Below, piece by piece: positions 1-8,600 of a stretch of 15,000 nt of DNA (the first letter of the stretch is position 1; the number at the start of each line of letters is the position of its first letter). The position numbers were made by a program, and so were the translations under genes. This DNA comes from Symbiodinium natans (lineage: Eukaryota > Sar > Dinophyceae > Suessiales > Symbiodiniaceae), in NCBI GenBank assembly GCA_905221605.1, contig CAJNDS010001233.1, forward strand, positions 1-15,000. The letters are read 5' to 3'. The notes below the pieces were generated by a model. That model was not told where the DNA came from. It did no database searches and saw only the letters and a program-made list of their open reading frames with translations.

Positions 1-1
1 G

Positions 2-45
<44 letters not shown>

Positions 46-190
46 GGTTGTTTGTTGTTTGTTGTTGGTTGTTGGTTGTTGGTTGTTGGTTCTTGGTTGT
101 TTGTTGTTTGTTGTTGGTTGTTGGTTGTTGGGTTTTGGGTGTTGGGTGTTGGGTGTTGGGTTGTTGGTTGTTGGTTGTTGTGGTTGTGAA
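1..190. repeat. GTT microsatellite grading into GTTGG/GGGTGTT repeats
   Basis: The first 45 bases are pure GTT triplets. They decay into TTGGTTG-type units and then three GGGTGTT units at about 137-160. The leucine/valine-rich reading frames across it are an artefact of the repeat, and no gene is called. The array probably continues left of the window. Confidence 0.95.
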
Positions 191-196
191 ATCTGA

Positions 197-274
197 CCCG
201 AAGTTTACCCGAAGTTTAACCCGAAGTTTTCCCGAAGTTTAACCCGAAGTTTTCCCGAAGTTTATCCGAAGTTT
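197..274. repeat. Seven-copy CCCGAAGTTT tandem repeat, 11/12-base period
   Basis: Copies of CCCGAAGTTT begin at 197, 208, 220, 231, 243 and 254, with a last copy (TCCGAAGTTT) at 265. Spacing runs 11, 12, 11, 12, 11, 11, so the array behaves as a ~23-base dimer with A/AA/T linkers. No coding content is seen. Confidence 0.9.
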
Positions 275-292
275 GGGTAGACAAAAGTGACC

Positions 293-510
293 AATTTGTC
301 TACGTAGACAAATTTTTTTGTCTATTTTTGATGCAAAATTTTGTTAAAAAATTTGTCTACGTAGACAAATTTTTGTCTACAAAATTTGTCTGCGTAGACA
401 AATTTGCAGCATCATTTTGTCTATTTTTTTCAGCAGTAGACAAATTTTCAAATTTGTCTACGTAGACAAAAATTTGTCTACAGTAGACAAAGACAAAATT
501 TTGTCTACAG
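293..510. repeat. Array of palindromes built on TTTGTCTACGTAGACAAA
   Basis: Perfect or near-perfect palindromes recur: 293-314 (22 bases, perfect), 347-374 (28 bases, perfect), about 382-405 (one changed base in the core), 453-470 (18 bases, perfect) and 491-506 (AGACAAAATTTTGTCT). Single GTAGACAAA or TTTGTCTAC half-sites fill the spaces. The stretch is AT-rich and non-coding. Each palindrome could form a hairpin or cruciform. The array ends where retrotransposon pol homology begins. Confidence 0.9.
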
Positions 511-1815
511 CGGTCTATTGGGATTATTGCTTTGGCGGAAAGACTGAGTAGGTCCCGAAACTGCCCCCACAGCGCAACCATTGTTGATGTGGTTCCAGGA
601 TATAGGCCACAAGCCAAAGGCTCGATAGAACGACAAGTTGAATCGGTACGCCAAGGCTTCTGGGCTGTGTGGTTGGACTTGGAGCGCCAAATTGCTCTAA
701 AGAAGTTCCCTGGTCAAGATGCAGAGCTGGGAAAGTACCAGCTTCCCTTAGGGGGTCTCTTGTGGCAAGCCTGTGTGTTCTATGTGTCGAGGTGTTACAA
801 TCTGTGGTCCTCGAGCCACGGTGACTCCACCACCAGCAGTGATTTGCTGCACGAGGAAATAGTTCACCGAACTAGAACGCTTCCCTTTGGTTGTGTGGTT
901 CAGGCAAAAGTTAGCAAGTCGAAGGCGCATCTTGCTAAATACAGGGGAGCGAAAACAGTCAAGGCTGTTTACTTAGGACCCGTGAACGCACGAGGTGGAG
1001 GGATCTTCGCGGCCCCTTTTGGTAGTACGGAGATTGACGTATTTCCGACCGGAAGAATCGTTGATGGAGCGTGCGAGGTGGGAACTGTCGAAGGCCTCGC
1101 TGTTGCGCAGTCTTTGGTTCTTGATGGTAAAGACCCAGAACGGCCTGTCTTGTATGAACCCGAAGGTGTTGATGATGGGAATGGTCCTGAAGATGAAGTC
1201 ATGGAAGGTGGTGTTGGTCCTTTAAATGAAGAAGACGAAGAGATGATTGCTGACGATACCTATGCTCCCGTAAGTGCCCCGGCGGAAGAAGGTGAGGCAG
1301 GGATCCTGCCTGATGAGGGGGAAAACATGGAGGACATGGAGATTGATTTGCTTACGAATCACCTCTTGGAGTCTTTGTACCGAGGACCTGACCTTCGAGC
1401 TACCTCACAGGAGGTGGCTGACTCGTTTACCTTGAAATTCGGAGGAAGTAGGGTCAAGTGCCAGGTACCACGAAATGCGGTCTCTGAAACATCCGGAGAA
1501 CAGTTGGATCCGAGCCTTTTGTATGCCTCAATGAAGTTGGAACTAGAGGAACTCGAGTCGTTCGGAGTAGGAAAGGTGATCTCTGAAGATGAGGCCCGAA
1601 AGTCCGCACGTGAGAGCGGCAGGCGGGTGCTTACCAGTCGGTGGGTCAACACGGTCAAGCGTAAAGGGCTGTACCGGTCACGTCTGGTAGTAAGAGATTA
1701 TGCTTCGATGGGAGGCACGACCTTGTCTGAAGGTATCTACAGCCCGACTACGAGTTTGGAGGGATTGCGGCTTCTGTTGGCACTGCTTTGTCGAAGGTTC
1801 AGTGTTGAGCTGTGA
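511..1815 (+). pseudogene. Copia-type pol, first part: integrase end, linker and RT start
   Basis: This frame is open from just after a TAG at 484 and has no convincing start, so it is an internal fragment. The segment with GYRPQAKGSIERQV (about 595-640) matches the last part of a retroviral-type integrase core. The Glu at 628-630 is in the position of the catalytic Glu of the DDE triad; the two Asp lie in the missing part. A FGCVVQAKV-type stretch near 890-915 fits the region after the core. An acidic Asp/Glu-rich linker follows at about 1150-1350. From about 1500 the sequence is the N-terminal part of a copia RT (RVT_2 family), with the Lys/Arg-Leu-Val-x-Arg-[DG]-Tyr region near 1660-1700 and SPTTS near 1741-1755. 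It ends at TGA 1813-1815 inside RT motif A, where the +1 frame takes over. It is nonfunctional as a single protein unless a frameshift is programmed. Confidence 0.8.
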
Positions 1816-3910
1816 CGTGAGCGTTGCTTTTATGCATGCAGCAGTGTCAAGGCCTGAGTACGTAGAGCTTCCGAGTAACGTGAGTATTGCGGACTCTAAA
1901 ATCCCTCAAAAGGCCGGAAACAAGAAAGTGTATCTTCGATTACACAAAGCCATGAACGGACTGAGATCAGCACCGCTTTCTTGGTATAAGGAGCTGAGTT
2001 CGCACTTGGAGCAGAGCGGATTCAGTCCAAGCTTGGACCCGACGATATACCGCAGGAAGACCTCCAAGGGTCTGACGCTGGTCCTCTTTTATGTTGACGA
2101 TTTGTTAATCTACTCTGAGGACCCCTCCGAAGGGAAGAAGGTTTTCGAAGATCTACAGAAACGCTACAAGCTGAAACTGACTGGTGAGCTTCATGAGAAT
2201 TGTGCGGGAGAAGTATCCTTTCTAGGACGGCGAATCTTCAGGAATAAGGGAGAGAAGCGAGTCTATTTTGGAGTGGACGCTAAGTATTTGGATTCCTGCT
2301 GTGAAGAGTATGGGATAACCAAACCGAACCCCAAGCTTCCGTCATTGGAGAAGCGCTACTCTGACCTCATTAAGAAAGGCCAAACCGAAAAGATCAGTCC
2401 AGCTGCTCACGAGAAGTACCGTAGGACCTTAGGGCGTCTAGCATGGGCTGCCCTCTCCAGACCAGATTTGCAGTTCTGCTGCGGATTTTTGGGGCGTCAT
2501 CAGTCGGCCCCTGACGAGGCAGCTGAAACATGCATGAGGGATGTCCTCAAATGGGTCAAAGGTCTTCCGCATAAGGTTCAGGTGTTTCCGTCGACTCGGG
2601 AGATCCTGGAAGACGATGCGGATCCCCAAGCGGTATCGTGCTTTACGGACGCAAGCTGGAGCCTGAATTCTGTTAGTGGTGGTGTGATTACTTGGGAAAA
2701 CTGCTGTTTAAAGACGTTCAGCAGGAAGCAGTCCACCACAGCCCTTTCGAGCGCCGAGAGTGAGCTTGCGGCGCTTACTGAAATAGCCAGGGAAGGTTTG
2801 CACATTGCTCTCTTGACGGAGACCATCTTGGAGGGCATCCCGAAGGACCGGGAAACGGGGTACTACCTTCTTAAGGGGTATTCGGACTCTGAAAGCGCCG
2901 TGTCCATTTCCAAAATGGGGACATTGTTGAGGAAGGTCCGCCATATTGAGTTAAGAGCCGCTTTTCTCCAGGAACTTGTCCAGCTTGGAAGATTCACGAT
3001 TGAGCACATACCAGGTGCTGTCAACCCGGCAGATGCTCTAACAAAAAGCCCAACTAACGATAGTTTGGTCAGCTTGTGCGAGGCTTGTGGCCTCATTCCG
3101 GAACCAGTCCATTGGAAAGAGAAAGATTCCGGAACCAGCGTTTCTGTCACGTTTAAAGAGCCCAATAAACCAGCAGATGAAGTCTGCGAACTGAACGTCC
3201 CTGTTTCTTGGCGAGCCGCAGCAGAGAAGGTAGCAAGGAACCAGGCTTCTTATGTTGTGGTTGAGCTCTGCTGTGAAGAAGGAAGCTCTTTGTCAAAAGC
3301 TTGCTCGAAGAATCCTCGTATCGCGTATTTTGGAGTGACGAAGCAAGTGGATCTGTTAAGTGAAAACGGATACCAGCTTCTCAAAGAAGTCTTTAGCGTG
3401 TTACTTCAGGAAGGGGTGAAGGTGTATGCGCACTTGTCTACGCCGTGTTCGGCTGGGTGCGGACTTCGTCATTTGAGATTTCGAAAAGGTGGACAGTCCT
3501 ACGCCAGGTGGCGGGAGTCTCTTTTGGTCCACAAGAGGTCTTGGCGAAGGATTTGGAACCTTCTCCGTCCGTACGCGAACTGTCCGCGTCTTCTTCTTTC
3601 TCACGAGTGGCCAGCTAGATCTGACTTGTGGAATGAAACGGTCTTTAGGTCTGTAGGTCAACGTCTTGGTCTTGCGAAGGGGTGTGTCGTCGATCGCTGT
3701 TGCTTCGAGAAAGGTTCTGAAAGAGCCTGGAAGAGATGGTGGTTTTGTAGTAACTCTTCGAATTTCATCAACAGTATGGCTAGGAACCGCTGTGATGAGA
3801 GCCACCAACACATCCACCTTCAGCTCCCGGCGTCAGGTGTGTACCCTGAGCTGTTAGGAGAAGAAATGCTGAAGGGTGCGAGACGAGCTATGGAAGAAGA
3901 CAGGACTTGA
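1805..3910 (+). pseudogene. Copia-type pol, second part: RT, RNase H and unusual C-terminal domain
   Basis: This continues the RT in the next frame. Motif A (CDVSVAFMHA) has its Asp at 1814-1816. Motif C is YVDD at 2090-2101, so both parts of the polymerase active site survive. RNase H follows, with acidic residues in FTDASW (Asp 2648), SSAESELAAL (about 2747-2776) and YSDSESA (Asp 2885). The conserved RKVRHIELRAAFL and ADALTK region closes the usual copia pol near 3060. Unusually, about 280 further residues follow. They hold VVELCCEEGSSL (from about 3257), HLSTPCSAGC (about 3430-3460), LLSHEWP (about 3595-3615), GCVVDRCC (about 3680-3705) and KRWWFCSN (about 3730-3755). This tail has the order of a divergent Rossmann-type methyltransferase (glycine/acidic loop, then a Pro-Cys motif), but that is inference. 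The stop is TGA 3908-3910. Confidence 0.8.
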
Positions 3911-3931
3911 GGACGCAACTGTTGCAGGCAT

Positions 3932-3942
3932 GAGGGGGTGTG
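3932..3942 (+). promoter_or_regulatory. Possible polypurine tract and 3' LTR boundary of the copia relic
   Basis: GAGGGGGTG followed directly by TGAAAG lies 22 bases after the pol stop. Copia-type elements prime plus-strand synthesis from a G-rich purine tract just upstream of an LTR that begins TG. The position is right, but the tract is short and contains a T, and no partner LTR is visible. Confidence 0.25.
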
Positions 3943-4213
3943 AAAGTTTTTTGACTTTTTTGACTGTTTTTTTTTGACTGGCTCAAGTTTCGGCTCAGAC
4001 CCCGGTGGGGTGTTGTGGTAGGAAAGCGACTGTGAAACAAGCCCTGAGGCCCAAACCTTGTGTGGGGGAACAGGCTCCATCTTGAATCCCAGTCTCTTTG
4101 TAGTGCCATAGCATACCGTACCCACCGGAAAGGGGCTCGCTCCTAACGGGGGTTGACCAACACACCCTCCCACCATCATCGGGGGAGAAAGGGTGGTCAA
4201 CACGCCTCCCGCA
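3943..4213 (+). other. Non-coding leader between the copia relic and LINE ORF1
   Basis: No credible gene is seen. The left end has T-runs punctuated by GACT (3950-3980), then TGGCTCAAG at 3979-3987, which equals the last nine bases of the dinoflagellate spliced leader. The rest is C/G-rich and resembles the LINE in composition, so it is probably the LINE 5' UTR. An 8-bp inverted repeat, GTTGACCA (4152-4159) with TGGTCAAC (4194-4201), could fold just before the ORF1 start codon at 4214. Confidence 0.5.
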
Positions 4214-5386
4214 ATGGGTCGGGAATACACTGTTTGCAAGGGCTGCGGAAATTGGATCTACACAGATCTAATCACGCAGGACCTCAAATGCAAGAAGTGT
4301 GCAAAGACCTGGCCCACCAAGGGGAGGCGTCCTACAGTGTGGGAATCTGCCACCTGGAGGAACCCCAAAACCCCTAAGCCCAAAGCCCAGAATGGGGAGG
4401 CAATGGGGGGCACGCCCAACCCGCCGTCGCCCAAGCCGCCTCGAACCCCTAAGGTCTACAAGGCCTTGGAAGGGGTATGGGAACAAATTCCCGAAGCTGC
4501 CCGTGTTGAACTCTCCAAGGCCGGTTTCAGGGCCCCGGTGGAGGACAAGTCGTCGGATGAGGTGGCCCTTCTGGACCTATTGCAGGCCCACATTGGGGAT
4601 CTGCCAGCGGACGTCCAGACAGCGCTGCACAACAGGAACAAGGTTCCTGATGTTCCGCCAGAAGAAGCCGCCATAACAGCCACGAACGAGCTCAAAGGGG
4701 CATCCACCAAGCTGCGGTCCTTAGGCCACCGCAAAATTCGTCTCCAAGCCAAGATTGACGAATCGAAAGCCGCCCTCAAAGCGTTGTATGTTGAAATGCA
4801 AAACTTGATGCAAGAGCTGAAAGCGGCTGAGGAAAATATGGAAACCCTTGCCAAGACCTTCCGGGACAAGGTACTTCAGGCGCCCGTTCAAGAAGAAGAT
4901 GAGGACTTTAATCTGTCCGAGGTGCTTGGAAGCATTGGCCTTTCCCTTGATGAAGCCCAACTCCAAAAGGTGCGGGATGCCCAGGCCCAGCACAAGCTCC
5001 AGCGAAGGCAGAAGGCTGCGGAGCAGCTGCTGGCCCATGCCGGTTTCCCGCCTGGATTGGGGGGGAGTCCTCCAGGTATAGGGGGTCAGGCCATTGCAGC
5101 CCAGTTGGAAGCCATTGGGGTGACCCTAACCCCAGACCAAAAGAACATGGTAATCACTGGGCAGTGGCCCGGCCCCTCACAAACCATCGACCTCAAGGCG
5201 GCAATTGAGCAAGGATGCCCCAACATGGAAATCGAAGACCTTGAGCTAAGACGAGAAGAACTTGAAGTGCAGCTTGAGCGCAAGCGACGCAAGCTGGCTA
5301 CCCAAAGCGCCTCCCCACCCACCTCCGTCAAAGAAGGGGGCAAGGAAAAAGGGGAGCGCAGCCGCTCGCCCAAAACCAGGAGTTAG
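4214..5386 (+). CDS. LINE ORF1: zinc-ribbon and coiled-coil protein, likely RNA-binding
   Basis: This is a 390-residue protein starting at ATG 4214. The frame also has GTG at 4193, but ATG 4214 is the first standard start and the zinc motif follows at once. Residues 8-29 form C-x2-C-x14-C-x2-C (CKGCGNWIY...CKKC), a zinc ribbon. Residues 35-75 are Pro/Lys-rich. About 160-215 is a long charged heptad-like helix and so a likely coiled coil. A Gly/Pro patch (PPGLGG, about 283-300) follows. Near the C-terminus lies a Glu/Arg/Leu helix (LELRREELEVQLERKRRK), then a Lys/Ser/Arg tail ending RSRSPKTRS. In other LINEs ORF1 binds element RNA and trimerises through a coiled coil; that role is inferred here. 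There is no RRM or CCHC knuckle of the L1 type. The frame stays open for 228 bases after the TAG. Confidence 0.8.
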   Translation: MGREYTVCKGCGNWIYTDLITQDLKCKKCAKTWPTKGRRPTVWESATWRNPKTPKPKAQNGEAMGGTPNPPSPKPPRTPKVYKALEGVWEQIPEAARVELSKAGFRAPVEDKSSDEVALLDLLQAHIGDLPADVQTALHNRNKVPDVPPEEAAITATNELKGASTKLRSLGHRKIRLQAKIDESKAALKALYVEMQNLMQELKAAEENMETLAKTFRDKVLQAPVQEEDEDFNLSEVLGSIGLSLDEAQLQKVRDAQAQHKLQRRQKAAEQLLAHAGFPPGLGGSPPGIGGQAIAAQLEAIGVTLTPDQKNMVITGQWPGPSQTIDLKAAIEQGCPNMEIEDLELRREELEVQLERKRRKLATQSASPPTSVKEGGKEKGERSRSPKTRS

Positions 5387-5669
5387 GAACCCGGCCGGGA
5401 GGGCGCCACGTGGGGTTTAATAGTGGGCTATTGGCCTCACCAGGAGCCCGACCTGTGGCCAGGAGGTTCGGAAGCCGAACAAGGTTTTGTCACTGTATAT
5501 AAAAGAAGTGGAAGGCGAAGGGCCAGCTTTCTTGGTCCAAAGACGTTGAGAAGGCTAGCACCCGTGTGCCCTCCGCGAGCCTTTCAGGCACTCCCGAGTC
5601 TCAGGCTGTTTTGACCACACCATCCAAGCCGGGGACGGAGGACGATTTTGACCCTTTCCCCCTTTCTAG
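5387..5669 (+). other. ORF1-ORF2 junction with coding-like sequence in shifting frames
   Basis: No ATG-started gene is seen. The ORF1 frame stays open after its TAG until 5614 (with PDLWPGGSEAEQGFVTVYK). The next frame back is open from 5503 (PSASLSGTPESQ, PGTEDDFDPF), and the third frame opens at 5670 as ORF2. Each step is a -1 shift. This may be an eroded ORF2 N-terminus, a spacer, or an intron-like segment. Confidence 0.5.
5652..5669 (+). promoter_or_regulatory. Polypyrimidine tract plus AG, candidate splice or trans-splice acceptor
   Basis: Sixteen uninterrupted pyrimidines (5652-5667) end in AG at 5668-5669, with TTTTGAC just upstream as a possible branch region. The ORF2 frame is closed by the TAG that contains this AG and open from 5670 on. 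Dinoflagellate mRNAs receive a spliced leader at AG acceptors, so ORF2 could be made from its own trans-spliced mRNA. No transcript evidence is available here. Confidence 0.4.
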
Positions 5670-8600
5670 GGGGTTTTTACAAACAACATCTCACCTGAGT
5701 GGAGGGAGTTCGGTCCTTCCCCAATCAATCTCTACAACCGGTTTTCAGCCCTGGCGGAAGACGAAAATCCCAACGATGAATTCACCTCCCTCCTCCTCAA
5801 GGCCAAGGACCAGTCACTTGCTGCATGTGAGGAGGAATTGGTGGAACTGGTGGACAAAATGCCAATCCGCCAAAGGTCTCTTGAAGAATGGGCGGCCAAC
5901 CATGCATTGCATCAACTGGCCACTCACAGAAACGAACCTAGTGTTTGTCTGGAGGCAATTGCTGATGCAAAAAGGCAGCCCAAAGACGAACCAGCAAAAT
6001 TTGAAATCACAGTTGCCAATGTCACAAGATGGAGAGCTGAGATCAAAACGTGGCTCCTAGATAGGCGACCACAGGGGGTGTGTCTCCAGGAAACCCACCT
6101 CACAGCCAAAGAACAGCATCTTGCCATCCATCAGTTGGATCAGGCCGGGTACGCTGCCTGGACCCTACCGGCCCACCCAACTGAGGGGGGAAAAAACTCT
6201 GGAGGCGTCATGATTGCGGTTGAAAAAGATCGAAATTTCCGATTCCTGAGATCCTTTGGTGTTGAAGGTAAAGGGTATGTGGCTGTGGTAGGTAGAACCG
6301 GGAAGAGGGACATTGTTTTTATTTCCATCTACCTTGAAACCAGTGTAGGCCTCACTGGAGGACACAACCCCACCATTGTCGGTGATCTTATTGCCTTCAT
6401 TAAAGGCCTCACCATTGAATGGTTTGTAGCGGGGGATTTCAACCTCCCACCGCAAGACATACTCGAAACCTCGATTGAGTCCCTCCTGCGCGGGAAAGTG
6501 CTAGCTACTAACGAGCCCACCATCATGGGTGGCAATGAAATCGACTTTGCCATAGCTAGCCACACCGTCTCAAATGGGCTCGAAATCACAACTGATTGGG
6601 ACGTTCCCTTCAGGCCCCATTGCGCCATTCGGTACACACTCAATGTGGGGGTTTTCCGAGTCTGTACCCTACAAGCCAGGCCCTTCCGGAGACCTGTTGA
6701 CGATGAACAGGCACCATTCCAAGGACATTTCACCTTGGTTTATCCCAGCCTCCTCCTAGAGCCGAGGGCGGATGACGCCATTACAGCTGGGTTTGCCGGT
6801 TTTACTCAGCGTGTTGAGGCGAGCCTCTATCCCTCAGACATCAGAGGCAGGGGTTGCCAGGTTGAAACCCATATTGGACCACTAGCCCCGCCTAAACCCA
6901 CAGGTTTCGTCTGGGCTGGTGGGAAGTCCAAATTCTGGGGTAGACTTACGGTCTGGCACCGGCAAGGCCTCCGCATTGGTCTGAGTCCCAAGCTTCAGCA
7001 GGTGGTCCAATCCCACCTCTCCCAACTCCTTCTCAATTGGGAGGAATGCGATGCATTCAGGTGCCAGACAGCGGTTAACCTCGTCCAAGAGCACTTTGGA
7101 AAAGAAGGGCCCAAAGCCAAAGAGGTCAAACAAATCATCGAAACACAACGAAAACTTCACCTGAGGAAAGCACATCAGGAACAAGCCAAAAAGTACGAGG
7201 CCTGGCTCCAAGGTGATGGGAAAAACCATCTGCGCCACCTTTACCGGGCACTCAAGACTGAGGAAAACACCACTACTCGCCCATTTGCGGACCTTGCGGT
7301 GGAGGTTAAGCCTCACGCCAGAAGGGCATGGTGGGCTGACATGTGGGCCCCAAGTGGGTTGAGCGGCACTCATGGCACCGACCCTCGCTTGGCCCTGCAG
7401 AACCAAGCGAGGAAACAAGCAGCCAACCTCTCGCCCATTTCGGTGGAGGAATGGAATTCCCTCCTAAAAAAGGTCCCAAACAAAGCCCCAGGCCCAGATG
7501 GGTGGTGCTATGAAATGCTCCGAGCATTACCTCATGAAGCCATTCTTGAATTGGCTAGCATGGTGCGCCAATGGGAAATCGAAGCCCATTTTCCCCAGCA
7601 CTGTGATATTACACAGTATGCCATGCTCCCCAAAAATGAAACATCCGAACGGCCTATCGGGTTAACCCATGTCCTTCACAGGATATTTTGCAAGGCGAGA
7701 TGGCATCTTATCACAGAGTGGGAGAACAGTTACAACCCTACCTCTCCCTGGAATCAGGCAAAGGCAGGGAACAGTTCCCTTGACACGGCCCTCCGCCGCC
7801 TAATCAGGGCTGAAACAAACAAAAGAGAGAAGCGTCACACCATTACACTTCTCCTTGATCTAACATCCTTCTATGAGACTGTCCCACACTGGCAGCTCCT
7901 AGCCCAGGGTGTCCGACACTCCTTTCCCCCGCTTCTACTTGAAAGAGCGTTAAGCCTTTACTCAGGCAGCCGATACATAGAAGCGCAGGGGAGTCTGTCT
8001 CGCCCCATCCGAGCTACAAGAGGTCTCATAGCAGGTTGCCCTCTCGCCCCTGCTCTTTCCAGAGTTGTGCTCCATGATCCGATCTCGAAGATGCACTCTG
8101 CCTCCCCTGTACACCACATCGATTTGTGGGTGGACGATTGCTCAGCAGATTTTGTCGATTCTCATGCGCCGACAGTCGCTGCTCAAGCCATCAAGTGTTA
8201 CAGGGAGCTCAAAGCTGACCTCGAGAATCAGGGCCTGATGGTCAGCACCACCAAAACGGCTTTCATCTGCTCAAACAAAGCCTCGGCCAGAGAGCTGCAA
8301 TCCTTGCTTGAAGAACATGAACCCCCCATCAAAACCTTAGGCAAGGACCTTGGTCTGGATTATGCTGCGGGGCAGAGGAGGCGAATCACAGTGGCCAAAG
8401 GCAGGCACGCTAAAGGAGGGCAGCGAGCCAGGAAATTGACCAAGCTGCAAGTCAAAAGCACTAGCATCAGAGTGAGACTCTTCAACGGTTCCATCCGGTC
8501 CTCTGCCTTGTATGGGCATGAAGGGGTTGGGGTCGCGCCTAAACGGCGCAAATGGTTCAGAAGTTTGCTGGCTGCAGCCTTGGGCAGACCCACGCTTGCC

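Larger units (their letters stand above)
511..3945 (+). mobile_element. 5'-truncated Ty1/copia-type LTR retrotransposon relic
   Basis: The domain order, end of integrase, then RT, then RNase H, all on one strand, is that of Ty1/copia pol; Ty3/gypsy elements carry integrase last. Gag, protease, the integrase zinc finger, the first catalytic integrase residues and the 5' LTR are absent. Their place is taken by the palindromic array ending near 510. The pol frame is broken once, near 1805-1815. A short G-rich tract followed by TG at 3932-3942 could be the polypurine tract and 3' LTR edge, but no second LTR exists in the window to confirm it. Codon use (many GAG, CTT, TTG) differs from the C-rich usage of the downstream LINE, in keeping with a separate origin. 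Confidence 0.8.

Noticed and set aside
2-242. Leucine/valine-rich open frames at the left end
   Set aside because: They are translations of the GTT microsatellite in different frames and lack any non-repeat sequence.
293-510. CRISPR array
   Set aside because: The repeats are palindromes with irregular spacing and no unique spacers of constant length, in a eukaryote-like setting.
3820-4239. 139-residue minus-strand frame across the copia end and LINE leader
   Set aside because: It crosses two unrelated elements and shows no domain, so it is a shadow frame.
5496-5505. TATATAAAAG as a TATA box
   Set aside because: Dinoflagellate promoters are not known to use classical TATA boxes, and the site lies between two ORFs of one element.
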